A stretch of 64,000 bases of DNA, taken from contig NZ_CP036433.1 of assembly GCF_007751035.1 (NCBI RefSeq), forward strand, positions 1,283,001-1,347,000, given 5' to 3'. Each line of letters begins with the position of its first letter. Within the stretch, counting starts at the first letter, position 1. Made by a program: the position numbers and the translations under genes. Shown piece after piece: positions 37,794 through 46,931 of this stretch. Below the pieces are notes generated by a model, which did no database searches, was not told the origin of the DNA, and saw nothing but the letters and a program-made list of their open reading frames with translations. The stretch comes from Lignipirellula cremea (GTDB lineage Bacteria; Planctomycetota; Planctomycetia; Pirellulales; Pirellulaceae).

Positions 37794-38357
37794 TCAGGCG
37801 GCAGCGGTCGAATCATCACTCTTGAACGGCATGCCAAACATGGTCAGCAGTTCGCGGGCGTGATCATTGCTGGAAGTGTTCGTCACAAACGTGATGTTCA
37901 TTCCCTGCACCCGGATGAACTTATCAGGGTTCAGCTCCGGAAAGACCAGTTGTTCGGACAGACCAAGACTGTAGTTGCCATTGCCGTCGAACGCGGTGCG
38001 GCTGACGCCGCGAAAGTCACGCACTCGGGGCAACGCCAGCGAAATCAGGCGGTCCAAAAATTCGTACATCCGTTGACGACGCAGGGTCACCTTGACCCCG
38101 ATCGGCATTCCTTCACGAAGGCGGAAGCCGGCGATCGACTTGCGGGCCAGGGTCACCAAAGGCTTTTGCCCGGTGATCTGGCTCATGGCGTCGACCGATT
38201 CCTCCATATGCTTCTTCTCTTGAATCGCAGTGCCCACGCCCATGTTGACGACAATCTTCGTCAAGCGCGGAACCGCGTTCGGATTTTTGATTTCAAGACT
38301 CTCCTGCAGGGCAGCCAGAATCTCGTTTTGATATCGTTCTTGCAGACGGGGAATCAT
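37794..38357 (-). CDS. rplE: 50S ribosomal protein L5
   Basis: A 187-residue L5, which contacts 5S rRNA and helix 84. Landmarks: VPRLTKIVVNMGVG, SIAGFRLREGMPIGVKVTLR and a C-terminal LGLSEQLVFPELNPDKF; the last ten residues (DDSTAAA) are an unconserved tail. The gene lies between rplX (32-bp gap) and rpsN (150-bp gap). Confidence 0.95.
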   Translation of the reverse strand: MIPRLQERYQNEILAALQESLEIKNPNAVPRLTKIVVNMGVGTAIQEKKHMEESVDAMSQITGQKPLVTLARKSIAGFRLREGMPIGVKVTLRRQRMYEFLDRLISLALPRVRDFRGVSRTAFDGNGNYSLGLSEQLVFPELNPDKFIRVQGMNITFVTNTSSNDHARELLTMFGMPFKSDDSTAAA

Positions 38358-38389
38358 GGCGAGTTCGCTATAACCGAATCACGAGGAAA

Positions 38390-38737
38390 TTACTTTTTGG
38401 CATGCGCCGCACGCGCCGGAGCCAGTTGCCCGCTGCCTGCATTGCATTTTTTGCAAAAACGTTCTTTGGCGCCGTCAGCCAGGTAACGGGCGCCCGTCCG
38501 GGCGGCTTCACCGCACGAGGGACAAACCAGCATCACCTTGGCCAGCTGGATCGGCATCTCTTTGGAGAGCCGTCCGCCTTGGGGATTTTTTTGACTGCGG
38601 CGAACGTGCTTGTACACACGCGCCACTCCTTCAACGATGACCTTGCCCTCAGTGCGCAACACCTTCAGCACTTTGGCTTCCACGCCGCGATCGACGCCGG
38701 AAATCACCTTGACGGTATCGTTTTCTCGAATGTGCAT
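38390..38737 (-). CDS. rplX: 50S ribosomal protein L24 with zinc ribbon
   Basis: A 115-residue L24. The N-terminal KOW motif is DTVKVISGVDRGVEAKVLKV. The middle carries CPSC and, 21 residues later, CKKC, the C+ zinc-ribbon variant of L24. A short Ala/Lys-rich tail follows. Its ATG overlaps the rplN stop by one base (TAATG), indicating translational coupling. Confidence 0.95.
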   Translation of the reverse strand: MHIRENDTVKVISGVDRGVEAKVLKVLRTEGKVIVEGVARVYKHVRRSQKNPQGGRLSKEMPIQLAKVMLVCPSCGEAARTGARYLADGAKERFCKKCNAGSGQLAPARAAHAKK

Positions 38738-39105
38738 TACAGCACCTCGTTGGCGAGGCTGACAATTTTCATGAAATTACGATCGCGCAGTTCGCGAGCC
38801 ACGGCGCCGAAAATTCGCGTGCCGCGTGGGTTGCCGTCGTTATCGACGATCACCACTGCGTTGCTGTCGAAGCGAATGTAACTGCCGTCCGCACGACGCG
38901 TCGAGTGCTTGACCCGCACGATCACCGCCTTGACGACGGCTTTCTTTTTTACATCGCTGCCGGGAATCACGCTCTTGACGCTGCAGACGATAATGTCGCC
39001 CAGGCCGGCAAAGCGACGGCGCGACCCGCCGAGCACTTTAATACACATCACCTCTTTGGCGCCCGTGTTATCCGCAACCGCCAATCGTGTTTCTTGCTGA
39101 ATCAT
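38737..39105 (-). CDS. rplN: 50S ribosomal protein L14
   Basis: A 122-residue L14 of exact family length: [18 protein letters not shown] at the start, [15 protein letters not shown], the basic [21 protein letters not shown], and [15 protein letters not shown] at the end. Located 3 bp after rpsQ. Confidence 0.96.
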   Translation of the reverse strand: MIQQETRLAVADNTGAKEVMCIKVLGGSRRRFAGLGDIIVCSVKSVIPGSDVKKKAVVKAVIVRVKHSTRRADGSYIRFDSNAVVIVDNDGNPRGTRIFGAVARELRDRNFMKIVSLANEVL

Positions 39106-39108
39106 GGC

Positions 39109-39414
39109 TTATTCCTCTGCTTCGCTATCGGCCCGTTTCTGAGCTGCACGCAAAGCGGCCACATCGACGGCTGTGCTCTTTTCAATCACGCGGACCAGGT
39201 CCCAGCGTTTGAGCTTGGACCGCGGCTGCGATTCGACGATTTCGACCGTATCGCCAACGCCCGACTCATTTGTTTCATCATGCACGTAGCACACCGTTCG
39301 GCTGCTCAAATACTTGCCGTATTTGGGGTGCTTGATCATGAGGGGAATTTCAACGACGCGTGTCTTCGACATTTTGTCGCTTTTGACTACGCCAATGGAC
39401 ACTTTTTTGGGCAT
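39109..39414 (-). CDS. rpsQ: 30S ribosomal protein S17
   Basis: A 101-residue S17 with the OB-fold core: GVVKSDKMSKTRVVEI, KHPKYGKYLSSRTVCYVHDE, and GDTVEIVESQPRSKLKRWDL. A ~20-residue Glu/Arg-rich C-terminal tail makes it longer than the ~84 residues of E. coli. Confidence 0.94.
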   Translation of the reverse strand: MPKKVSIGVVKSDKMSKTRVVEIPLMIKHPKYGKYLSSRTVCYVHDETNESGVGDTVEIVESQPRSKLKRWDLVRVIEKSTAVDVAALRAAQKRADSEAEE

Positions 39415-39492
39415 AACTGGATACTCGACCGCTCACAATGCTGTGTTTCGACCTCTCGACGGATTGCTCTTGCAAGGCCGAGAGCAGGTTTG

Positions 39493-39705
39493 CTAAGAAG
39501 CCTCTTTCTGGGCGGCCGTCAATTCACGTTGACGCTGCAGGGTCTTAATACGAGCGATGGTGCGACGCTGCCGACGCAGTTCGCTCGGCGCACCCAATCG
39601 TTCGGTTTGAGACTGCATCCGCAGCCGAAACAGGCTTACGCACGTTTCCTTGAGCGTCAGCTCAAGTTGCTCGTCACTCATCTCTCGTAGTTCGGCGGGG
39701 ATCAT
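39493..39705 (-). CDS. rpmC: 50S ribosomal protein L29
   Basis: A 70-residue two-helix protein: ELREMSDEQLELTLKETCVSLFRLRMQ then RLGAPSELRRQRRTIARIKT, the standard L29 pattern, given here only in part. The start at 39705 matches the conserved N-terminus; the frame opens further upstream to 39801 but that extension has no family similarity. Confidence 0.92.
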   Translation of the reverse strand: MIPAELREMSDEQLELTLKETCVSLFRLRMQSQTERLGAPSELRRQRRTIARIKTLQRQRELTAAQKEAS

Positions 39706-39866
39706 TATTTTTGATCTCTGTAAACAGGGGCGGCTTGTCCGCCGGCTTATCTTCATCTTTACCGACCCGATCGAACAGCCGCCTGGCGGAATTTCTGTCA
39801 ATCGGAAAAAGGCCGTTCCAGCCGGCCAAAAAACCGGCTCGAATCCAGCAACAGCCTCAGCTGTTT

Positions 39867-40283
39867 CTACATGGTTCGCCGCTTCACCAGTCGCACGCGA
39901 ATCGGCATCTTGTGGGCCAGACGGGCAAAACAGATTTTAGCCTGCTCTTCCGTCACACCCGCCAATTCGTACATGACCGTGCCCGGCCGCACAACAGCCA
40001 CCCAGTACTGCGGTTCGCCTTTGCCCTTACCCATTCGGGTTTCGAGCGGCGTCGAAGTCACGGACTTGTGTGGAAACATGCGGATGTACAATTTGCCTTC
40101 GCCGCGCACATACTGCTGTGCGGCAATACGGCCCGCTTCGATCGTTTGCGCCTTGATCCACCCCGGTTCACAGGCCTGGAGACCAAAGTCGCCAAAAACG
40201 ACCGTATTACCACGGGTCGCGTTACCTTTTATACGACCTCTTTGGCTTTTTCGGTGCTTGACCCGCTTGGGCATCAACGCCAT
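39867..40283 (-). CDS. rplP: 50S ribosomal protein L16
   Basis: A 138-residue L16, with N-terminal [14 protein letters not shown] preceded by MAL, then [31 protein letters not shown] and [19 protein letters not shown]. The start at 40283 has AAGGAG at the right distance. The first 62 nt overlap the 3' end of rpsC in another frame. Confidence 0.94.
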   Translation of the reverse strand: MALMPKRVKHRKSQRGRIKGNATRGNTVVFGDFGLQACEPGWIKAQTIEAGRIAAQQYVRGEGKLYIRMFPHKSVTSTPLETRMGKGKGEPQYWVAVVRPGTVMYELAGVTEEQAKICFARLAHKMPIRVRLVKRRTM

Positions 40284-40932
40284 CGGAGTCTCCTTCGTAG
40301 GTTCCCTGGTTAATCCACACCTGAACGCCAATGTGCCCTTGGGCCGTCTTGGCTTCGGTGAAACCGTAGTCGATCTTTGCCCGGAGCGTGCTCAGGGGAA
40401 TAGAGCCGGCGTTCTGCTTTTCACGACGGGCCATTTCGGCGCCGCCCAGTCGACCGGCCAACTGAATCTTGATACCCAGGGCGCCGGCGTCCATCGTCTG
40501 TTCAATCGACCGCTTCATGGTGCGGCGAAAACTGGAACGCTTGGCCAACTGCTGGGCAATATCTTCGGCGACCAGCTGTGCGAACACTTCCGGGCGGCCA
40601 ATTTCTTCCACTTTCAAATTGACACGGCGGCCGATCAGGTTCTGCAGTTCTTCCTGCAGGATCTCGACCTCTTGCCCCTTTTTCCCGATGATCAAACCCG
40701 GGCGGGCAACGTACAAAATGATTTTCACTTCGTCGCGGGTTCGCTCAATTTCGATCCGGTCAATACCCGCATTACGGTACTGGCTTTTGGTCGGATGATT
40801 CTTGATGAAGTTGCGAACTTTAAAATCTTCGAGCAACAGGCTCGCAAACTCCTGCTTCGAGGCGTACCAGCGACTTTTCCAGTCACGGAACACGCCTGTG
40901 CGGAAGCCGACGGGATTGACTTTCTGACCCAC
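40222..40932 (-). CDS. rpsC: 30S ribosomal protein S3
   Basis: A 236-residue S3: [20 protein letters not shown], the KH domain around [14 protein letters not shown], and the C-terminal [13 protein letters not shown] followed by [13 protein letters not shown]. Past the conserved core the frame continues ~28 residues (ending [10 protein letters not shown]) and overlaps the rplP start by 62 nt. Confidence 0.94.
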   Translation of the reverse strand: MGQKVNPVGFRTGVFRDWKSRWYASKQEFASLLLEDFKVRNFIKNHPTKSQYRNAGIDRIEIERTRDEVKIILYVARPGLIIGKKGQEVEILQEELQNLIGRRVNLKVEEIGRPEVFAQLVAEDIAQQLAKRSSFRRTMKRSIEQTMDAGALGIKIQLAGRLGGAEMARREKQNAGSIPLSTLRAKIDYGFTEAKTAQGHIGVQVWINQGTYEGDSDGVDAQAGQAPKKPKRSYKR

Positions 40933-40934
40933 GA

Positions 40935-41282
40935 TTACATCTCCTCAAGGACAACGTGGAGGTGCGACATCCGCTTTTTGATCTGATGCGCCATGCCGCG
41001 GGCTCGCGGGCGAATTCGCTTGAACATAGGGCCGCCGTCCACTCGCACCTCAGCAATGAACAGCCTCTTCAGCTGGACGCTGTGGCCGGGCGACTGCTCG
41101 GGATCCTGTGCATTGCCAATGGCGCTGCGGATCAATTTTTCCAGCATCCGGGCGCCTCGCTGCGTTTGAAACCGCAGCAAATCGAGCGCGTCGTCAGCAA
41201 ACTGACCTCGCACCATGTCGGCCACCGGCCGAACTTTGCGGGGGCTGACCCGGGCGTATTTATATGATGCACGAAAGCTCAT
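40935..41282 (-). CDS. rplV: 50S ribosomal protein L22
   Basis: A 115-residue L22. [19 protein letters not shown] at the start, then the long beta-hairpin that lines the exit tunnel with [19 protein letters not shown]. It ends 2 bp before rpsC. Confidence 0.95.
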   Translation of the reverse strand: MSFRASYKYARVSPRKVRPVADMVRGQFADDALDLLRFQTQRGARMLEKLIRSAIGNAQDPEQSPGHSVQLKRLFIAEVRVDGGPMFKRIRPRARGMAHQIKKRMSHLHVVLEEM

Positions 41283-41331
41283 TATCCCAATCCTCTAACA
41301 GTCGGACGAAAGCCGCCACGACAAATGACGA

Positions 41332-41601
41332 TTAACGCTTCCCTTTGCCGCTATGGCCGCGGAACGTTCGCGTGGGGGAGAATTCGCCCAGCTTGTGGCC
41401 GACCATATCCTCGGTAACAAACACCTTGAGGTGCTGCCGGCCGTTATGAACCATGAAGGTCATTCCGACAAACTCGGGAACAATCGTACAAGAGCGAGCC
41501 CAGGTTTTGATCGGCTCCTTCGAGCCGGCCTGCAGCTGCTTTTGAACCTTGTCCCACACGTTCGGATCGACAAACGGACCCTTCTTTTGCGACCTGCTCA
41601 T
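41332..41601 (-). CDS. rpsS: 30S ribosomal protein S19
   Basis: An 89-residue S19: [12 protein letters not shown] at the start, then [43 protein letters not shown] given here in part, and [14 protein letters not shown] at the end. The internal ATG at 41601 is chosen to match the family N-terminus; a longer frame begins at 41643. Confidence 0.95.
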   Translation of the reverse strand: MSRSQKKGPFVDPNVWDKVQKQLQAGSKEPIKTWARSCTIVPEFVGMTFMVHNGRQHLKVFVTEDMVGHKLGEFSPTRTFRGHSGKGKR

Positions 41602-41691
41602 GACACTAACCTGGTGATTGATCGGACGACCGTCAGTTGACACTTCCGACTCGAAACAATTTCTGCGGCGGATCGGAACAGCCGACCCTGA

Positions 41692-42555
41692 CTATTTCTT
41701 CTTGATTTTCAATTGACCGTAGCGCTTCGACCGACGACGACGCACAATGGCCGCGTTCGACGGTTTGCGGCGATTACGGGTGCCGCCGCCCTTGGCCGAT
41801 TTGCCGCTGGGGCTCACCGGATGGCGACCGCCTTTGGTTCGGCCTTCACCACCACCGTGCGGATGGTCAACCGGGTTCATGGCCGTACCGCGAACATGCG
41901 GGCGACGACCCATCCAACGCTTGCGACCGGCCTTGCCGAGCACCACGCTGTCGTGATCCGAGTTGCCAACCTTGCCGATCGTGGCCCGGCAACTTGCCGG
42001 AATACGTCGAATTTCTCCACTGGGGAGCGTGATTTGAGCCCAATCGGCTTCCCGGGCAACCAGAGTTGCACTGGAACCGGCGCCGCGACACATGCAACCG
42101 CCGCTGCCTGGGCGAATTTCGACGTTGTGCACCGCGGTGCCCAACGGAATCCGGCTCAAAGGCAGGCAGTTACCAATGTTCGGCGGAGCTTCGGCGCCGC
42201 TCTCCACCCGGTCGCCCTGCTTCAGCGTATCGGGAGCGAGGATATAACGTTTTTCCCCGTCGACATAGTGCAGCAGGGCGATTCGCGCACTGCGATTCGG
42301 ATCGTACTGGATCGAATCGACCTTGGCCGGAATCCCGTCCTTGTTGCGACGGAAGTCAATCACCCGATACTGCTGCTTGTGGCCACCGCCACGATGGCGA
42401 CAAGTGATCTTCCCCTGGTGATTGCGGCCGCCCTTTTTGGGCTTGGGACGCAGCAGGGACTTCTCGGGCTTGGCGCCGGGGGTCAATTCGGCGAAATCGC
42501 TGACGCTCGCATTGCGACGCCCGGGCGAAGTCGGTTTGTATTGTCGAATCCCCAT
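41692..42555 (-). CDS. rplB: 50S ribosomal protein L2
   Basis: A 287-residue L2, which shapes the peptidyl-transferase centre. [33 protein letters not shown], and the signature [18 protein letters not shown] (containing the functionally important His) are all present. The ATG at 42555 fits the family start; the frame opens to 42618. Slightly longer than E. coli L2 (273). Confidence 0.96.
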   Translation of the reverse strand: MGIRQYKPTSPGRRNASVSDFAELTPGAKPEKSLLRPKPKKGGRNHQGKITCRHRGGGHKQQYRVIDFRRNKDGIPAKVDSIQYDPNRSARIALLHYVDGEKRYILAPDTLKQGDRVESGAEAPPNIGNCLPLSRIPLGTAVHNVEIRPGSGGCMCRGAGSSATLVAREADWAQITLPSGEIRRIPASCRATIGKVGNSDHDSVVLGKAGRKRWMGRRPHVRGTAMNPVDHPHGGGEGRTKGGRHPVSPSGKSAKGGGTRNRRKPSNAAIVRRRRSKRYGQLKIKKK

Positions 42556-42678
42556 TTGGCTCTTTCTTTCTCCCAGTGCGGCCGTAGCCGCCAGACTTGA
42601 CTCGAAGACCTCAACCACCTGGCGCCCAAGTCAAACCTGCACTTCGCAGGCGACTTCAGCAGCAAAGGACTGCGATCT

Positions 42679-43005
42679 TTAAAAGAAGTCGATACGGTCT
42701 TCCTCGTGAAGCGTAACGATCGCCTTCTTCCAGGATTTGGTGTGGCCAATCTTGAAGCGGAAACGGCGAGGCTTCCCCTTCCGGCTTTGCGTACAAACCT
42801 TCGTCACCCGCACATCGAACAACTCTTCGACAGCGCGACGAATGTCAATCTTGGTAGCGAGACGATTCACCTCAAACGCGTACTGGTTGTAACGCGTCGA
42901 GCGATGCATGTTCTTCTCCGTCACCAACGGACGAAGAATCACCTGATGCGGCTCGAGCTGAATCTTGCTCGTGATGGTTTTTGCTCGGCGGACCGTAGCG
43001 GCCAT
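42679..43005 (-). CDS. rplW: 50S ribosomal protein L23
   Basis: A 108-residue L23, at the exit-tunnel mouth where SRP and trigger factor dock. VILRPLVTEKNMHRS, YAFEVNRLATKIDIRRAVEELF and the extended hairpin TQSRKGKPRRFRFKIG are typical. The hairpin tip carries an extra basic stretch. It is followed after 123 bp by rplB. Confidence 0.95.
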   Translation of the reverse strand: MAATVRRAKTITSKIQLEPHQVILRPLVTEKNMHRSTRYNQYAFEVNRLATKIDIRRAVEELFDVRVTKVCTQSRKGKPRRFRFKIGHTKSWKKAIVTLHEEDRIDFF

Positions 43006-43043
43006 TGGTTCAGTCCTTCAATATTTCCTACGCGAAACGACCC

Positions 43044-43715
43044 TTACTCAACACTTCCGGCCGTTTCGGCATCGGCTGTCGAGGCGCCGCCAGCGGCACG
43101 TTGCTTGACCGCATCCAAAGCGTCTTTCGTAAACACAATGCGTCGCGGGACCAGCACGCCATAGGCGTTCAAGTCCGTCTGCCGCAACACCTTCACACCC
43201 GGGATATTACGGGCGCTTTTATACACATTCAAATTGTGCGATTCCGTGACCAGGAGGGTCGTTTTGCCGGCAAGCGGCAGCACCTGAAGCACGGCCGCCA
43301 TCTGCTTGGTGCTCGGCTGCTCAAACTCCAAGGCTTCGACGATCACCACTTCTTCGTCACGCAATTTCGAGGCAATCGCCATGCGAGTGGCAGCCTGCAC
43401 CGCTTTGCGAGGCATGCGATACGAATAGTCGCGAGGTCGCTTGGCATGGATGTGACCGCCGCCACGACGGATACCGCTGCGACGACTACCGGCTCGAGCA
43501 CGGCCCGTACCCTTTTGGCGGTACATCTTGGTCGTTGCCCCAGCGACTTCCCCGCGAGTTTTGGTACGATGGGTTCCCTGGCGGAGATTCGCCTGGTACA
43601 TGACCACCGCATCATGCAGCAACTGCTTGTTAATCGTCGCCGAAATGTCCGACCACGCAATTTCGTAGTCGCCGACGCTTTCGCCTTTTCGATTGTAAAC
43701 CGTTAAATTCGCCAT
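43044..43715 (-). CDS. rplD: 50S ribosomal protein L4
   Basis: A 223-residue L4. The tunnel-lining loop is clear: RTKTRGEVAGATTKMYRQKGTG in part, then RAGSRRSGIRRGGGHIHAKRPRDY. In E. coli L4 represses the S10 operon through its leader; here the predicted S10 leader is only ~83 nt, so that mechanism is doubtful. A C-terminal ASTADAETAGSVE tail is unconserved. Confidence 0.95.
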   Translation of the reverse strand: MANLTVYNRKGESVGDYEIAWSDISATINKQLLHDAVVMYQANLRQGTHRTKTRGEVAGATTKMYRQKGTGRARAGSRRSGIRRGGGHIHAKRPRDYSYRMPRKAVQAATRMAIASKLRDEEVVIVEALEFEQPSTKQMAAVLQVLPLAGKTTLLVTESHNLNVYKSARNIPGVKVLRQTDLNAYGVLVPRRIVFTKDALDAVKQRAAGGASTADAETAGSVE

Positions 43716-43782
43716 GATATCGCTTACTGATTAAATGCCGACACGTCCCGCCAGGGAAGAAAGCGTCTCTTTGACCCCAAGC

Positions 43783-44502
43783 CTAAAACTTGTTGGTTTC
43801 CCGCACCACGACATAACCGCCGTTAGGACCCGGAATGGCGCCGCGAACAACCAGCAGATTGTTTTCGGCGTCCACCTTGATAACCTTGAGGTTACGCTGG
43901 GTCGAACTGGTGTTGCCGTACTGGCCAGGCATCCGCTTGCCGCGAAAGGTGCGACTGGGATAAGCACTCATGCCGGTGCCGCCAGCGTGGCGATGCACCT
44001 TCTTCACACCATGAGTGGCCCGCTGGCCGGCAAAATTATGGCGTCGCATGACACCAGAGAAACCGCGACCTTTACTGATCCCGGAGACATCCACGGCGGC
44101 AATTTCAGCGAACGCTTCTACGCTCACTAACTGACCGACTTCACGATCACCAGCCGCTCCGCGAATTTCGCGAATGAACTTCTTGGGCTCACATTCGGCC
44201 TTGGCAGGAAGCTCCACCCCCGAGGCCGCCCGTTTTTTGGATCGCTTGCTATTCAACTTGCTTGTAACATGACCACGTTCGCTACGACTTGCCTGGCTGG
44301 TGCGGGTTCGCGATTGACCATCGCCGGGACGCTTTTTGTCAAGGAAGCCCAACTGCACCGCTTCATAGCCGTCACGATCAATCGTGCGAACCTGAAGAAC
44401 GGGGCAGGGCCCAGCCTCAATCACCGTCACCGGGGAGGCTGTGCCGTCCTCATTGAACAACTGCGTCATACCGACCTTGCGGCCGAGAATGCCAAGAGTC
44501 AT
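43783..44502 (-). CDS. rplC: 50S ribosomal protein L3 with basic insertion
   Basis: A 239-residue L3, about 30 residues longer than the usual ~209. The start MTLGILGRKVGMTQ and the C-terminal half (SKGRGFSGVMRRHNF, GTGMSAYPSRTFRGKRMPG) are conserved. The extra length falls after LGFLDKKRPG, where a Ser/Arg/Lys-rich segment (~residues 64-100, e.g. RSERGHVTSKLNSKRSKKR) replaces the short family loop. The ATG at 44502 matches the family; an upstream frame opens at 44547. Confidence 0.95.
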   Translation of the reverse strand: MTLGILGRKVGMTQLFNEDGTASPVTVIEAGPCPVLQVRTIDRDGYEAVQLGFLDKKRPGDGQSRTRTSQASRSERGHVTSKLNSKRSKKRAASGVELPAKAECEPKKFIREIRGAAGDREVGQLVSVEAFAEIAAVDVSGISKGRGFSGVMRRHNFAGQRATHGVKKVHRHAGGTGMSAYPSRTFRGKRMPGQYGNTSSTQRNLKVIKVDAENNLLVVRGAIPGPNGGYVVVRETNKF

Positions 44503-44690
44503 CTTGTCGTACCTTAGTAGTCGATCGCCCGTGAGAGCCTGACCCACTTCAATGCCGCAACTGGCGACAATTGCCGGGGTTCGCTATCTCGCGAGGCTTC
44601 CGTCACATACAGACGTTTCCGCGACAGGCAAAAACCGAAACATTTATACTCACCCTGCCAGCACCCAAAGCACTGACAAGGACAGCGTGA

Positions 44691-45017
44691 CTAGCGAGTC
44701 GACGCCTTGATCTTAATTTCAACACCCGCAGGCAAGCTCAACTTGTTCAGGGCTTCGATCGTTTTCGCCGTTGCCTGAACAATGTCAATCAATCGCTTGT
44801 GCGTGCGAATTTCAAACTGCTGGCGGGCTTTCTTATCCACGTGGGGACCAGAGAGCACCGTATATCGTTCAATCCGCGTCGGCAACGGAATCGGACCATG
44901 CACTTCACTATGGGTCCGCTTGGCGGTGTTCACAATCTCCTGAGCACTTTGATCAAGGATGCTGTGATCATACGCTTCCATACGGATGCGGATTACATCG
45001 TGAGTTGGACCGGCCAC
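44691..45017 (-). CDS. rpsJ: 30S ribosomal protein S10
   Basis: A 108-residue S10: [35 protein letters not shown], and [20 protein letters not shown]. It begins at a GTG (45015-45017) with AGGAG eight bases upstream; using the ATG at 45065 would add 16 unconserved residues. First gene of the ribosomal super-operon, behind a strong promoter. No tuf or fusA precedes it. Confidence 0.94.
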   Translation of the reverse strand: MAGPTHDVIRIRMEAYDHSILDQSAQEIVNTAKRTHSEVHGPIPLPTRIERYTVLSGPHVDKKARQQFEIRTHKRLIDIVQATAKTIEALNKLSLPAGVEIKIKASTR

Positions 45018-45489
45018 AATCCCATCTCCTGGGAGAAAACTCGCACTGGAATGGTCAAGCCGCACTTCAAGAGTGGGCAGGCCTTTGGTGCATTGGAAAA
45101 AGGGTGATTCTATGGCTCGATGAATTTCTCGTCAATGCCCGGTAAGATTAAATTCACAATTGCGTGCAAAGCAGCATCTTCCGGAGCAGGCCGTCCGACT
45201 TGCGGAGACTTTCCCGGTTGTGAATTTGCCCGTTCGGTGGGTCGGACCTTGTCTGCCAGAAGGCGACATGGTCGTAGCATTGGTTAATCGAGCAGCATGG
45301 AAAGGGAGAGGATACTCCATCCTTGCTTCCACGAAAAGTGGAACGGCAGACTGTTTACCCTGTTTTTTCCAGGTTTCTTGAAAGACGTCGCATTCGGGGC
45401 TCGCCCGTGAAGGAGTGCGCAGGGGATTTCGCCAGGCGCCTGCCCGCCCGGTCGCTCCGCCGGCGGGTAGAGGTGCAGTCGAGTTTGCC
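45018..45489. other. 472-bp region upstream of the S10 operon
   Basis: It contains the S10 promoter (45107-45135), a leader of about 83 nt, and a GC-rich imperfect hairpin (CCCGCC 45443-45448/GGCGGG 45462-45467) just downstream of the next minus-strand gene that may end its transcript. A 131-codon minus-strand frame across the region overlaps the promoter and is not called. Confidence 0.5.
45107..45135 (-). promoter_or_regulatory. Strong sigma70-type promoter of the S10 operon
   Basis: On the minus strand TTGACG (45130-45135) and TAGAAT (45107-45112) are separated by exactly 17 bp, each matching consensus at five of six positions. Predicted start is near 45100, giving an ~83-nt leader before the rpsJ GTG. 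Confidence 0.75.
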
Positions 45490-45834
45490 TTAGCCAAACA
45501 GGTCGAGCTGCGTCCCTTTGGCGTCATCGGGGTCGGGGGGTGGCGTCAGCGGCGCCTCATGCGACGACTCCTGACAGGTTTCGTCTTCTGGCGATTTATC
45601 GTGCTCGGCTGCGGAGGGGCGTTCCCAGCTCTGGCGGCCGTCGCCGTCGCGATCGCCGACTTCTGCATCTTTTTCGGTCTGCCCGATGCCGGCCGCCCTG
45701 GCGGTTTTCTGTTGCGCGTCGGCGCGGCGATCCTGATTGTTGGTTTCGTGCAGGCCGTGGTCGATCTCGGCCTGTTGTTGGCCCAGCGGGGTGGCGGCGG
45801 CGCTGCTGACGGCCGGTGGAAAATTTAGATTCAT
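45490..45834 (-). CDS. Small hydrophilic hypothetical protein
   Basis: A 114-residue polar protein starting MNLNFPPAVSSAAATPLGQQQAEIDHG in part, rich in Gln, Asp, Glu and Ala, ending DDAKGTQLDLFG. The start at 45834 has AAAGGA seven bases upstream. The central ~60 residues are charged and probably disordered or coiled-coil. Planctomycete genomes carry similar short proteins with an N-terminal N-L-N-P-P-A-V-like motif (recollection, not checked). No function is known. It lies immediately upstream of the S10 operon on the same strand. Confidence 0.65.
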   Translation of the reverse strand: MNLNFPPAVSSAAATPLGQQQAEIDHGLHETNNQDRRADAQQKTARAAGIGQTEKDAEVGDRDGDGRQSWERPSAAEHDKSPEDETCQESSHEAPLTPPPDPDDAKGTQLDLFG

Positions 45835-46026
45835 TGCCGATCCTTTCTGTGGGGCGAAAGGCGCCATGCGATACGGCGCGGCATCGTCCGGAAAGTCACT
45901 GCCAGAGAAGAGCATTTCAAGTATAGCTCAGCGCAGGGCTGCAGTCGGCTGAAAAGCATGCTGTAACGTGGGAATCGCCGAACAGGTCGCTCTTTCAACC
46001 GCTTCCCGCCCCGCTGGCAGTCGTGC

Positions 46027-46713
46027 TCAGGTGGCCAATCGCGGAGGCGCGGCGACCCAGGCCTGCAGGTGTTCCGTCAGTTGATTCAGCGGCGTCTTGA
46101 CGGTAAACAGCACGCCAAGCAGGCGGCAACGTCGAATGACGCCTTTTTCAAGGCTGTCGGGAAAGAAGCGATGGCGCCAGATACTACCGGACGCATCGTC
46201 AATGGCTGCTCCGGCGTAATCGGCCGGCAAGGCGAACTGGGCGTAGCGATGAAGCTCGCTGATCTGGCGTACGAACGCAACGTTCGGCCCAGGCCGCTCT
46301 ACGCTCTGGCCGCCCAGATCCAGGAGTTGCGTGGGGCCGCAATCGGCGGAAAAACGGCTGCAGACTTCTGTTTGCGGAGTCGACTGCAGCAGGCTGCTTT
46401 GCATGGAAAGCGTAATTTCTATGGAGCAAAAGCCGGCATCGCTCCCGGGGGACCAGTATGCCTGGGGACGCACGGTTCGCTGGGGTGTCTGGGCGTAAGT
46501 GGCGACCAGGTCTCGGCCCCGCGGATAGGCGTCGATGACTGTTTCGGGCCGGGATTCAGAACGACCGGGCGGAATGATCTGCAGCAGGCAGGCATCGATC
46601 GGATCACCGTTAATTGCGAGCGACTGCAGGCCATGTTCCGGCCGCTTGAGGTCGATCGTCAGGGCCAGGTCGGCCGACTTCCAGTGCGCCAGATCGGCTG
46701 AAAGGTTCCACAT
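46027..46713 (-). CDS. Hypothetical protein of unknown function
   Basis: A 228-residue soluble protein without signal peptide or known motif. It alternates short hydrophobic strands (DLALTIDLKR, LLQIIPPGRS, FCSIEITLSMQ) consistent with a beta-sandwich. The coding frame is clean and has codon usage like its neighbours, which supports a real gene. It is preceded 78 bp upstream by a minus-strand intrinsic terminator, so read-through from the promoter at 46932-46959 may control it. The stop lies about 190 bp upstream of the next minus-strand gene, which has its own ribosome-binding site. Confidence 0.62.
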   Translation of the reverse strand: MWNLSADLAHWKSADLALTIDLKRPEHGLQSLAINGDPIDACLLQIIPPGRSESRPETVIDAYPRGRDLVATYAQTPQRTVRPQAYWSPGSDAGFCSIEITLSMQSSLLQSTPQTEVCSRFSADCGPTQLLDLGGQSVERPGPNVAFVRQISELHRYAQFALPADYAGAAIDDASGSIWRHRFFPDSLEKGVIRRCRLLGVLFTVKTPLNQLTEHLQAWVAAPPRLAT

Positions 46714-46790
46714 CGCAACAATCCACCAGGAGCTAATTTTCCAGCAAGCAAAAAGAAAACAGTGCCTGCTAGTGTAGCGGATCCGCCTAC

Positions 46791-46829
46791 GAAAAAACCC
46801 CGTCGCACGCTGGCAGCGTGACGACGGGG
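46791..46829 (-). terminator. Intrinsic terminator
   Basis: On the minus strand a 13-bp stem (arms 46798-46810 and 46816-46829, one bulged base) with a 5-nt loop is followed directly by six T residues. It is the clearest Rho-independent terminator in the window. Confidence 0.85.
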
Positions 46830-46925
46830 CCGGAACAGAGAAGAGGCCAAAAATAATTGGTGGGAAGGAAAGTATGAAGGCAGGATAATAAAATAAAGGT
46901 GGGTTGGAACACTTCCTGTTCCCTT
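46791..46925 (-). ncRNA. Candidate small RNA or attenuated leader
   Basis: A predicted ~135-nt transcript bounded by a promoter and an intrinsic terminator, with no open reading frame of note. It begins with a perfect hairpin GGAACA-GGAAG-TGTTCC (46906-46922). An unstructured pyrimidine-rich stretch (TTTCCTTCCCACC-type) complementary to Shine-Dalgarno sequences follows, then the terminator stem. It could be a trans-acting RNA or a leader that attenuates the 228-residue gene starting at 46713. It does not match 6S, SRP, tmRNA or RNase P RNA features that I know. Confidence 0.5.
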
Positions 46926-46931
46926 CCCTAG

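Noticed and set aside
45132-45527. 131-codon minus-strand frame upstream of rpsJ
   Set aside because: It overlaps the strong S10 promoter and the next gene, and has no domain or ribosome-binding site.
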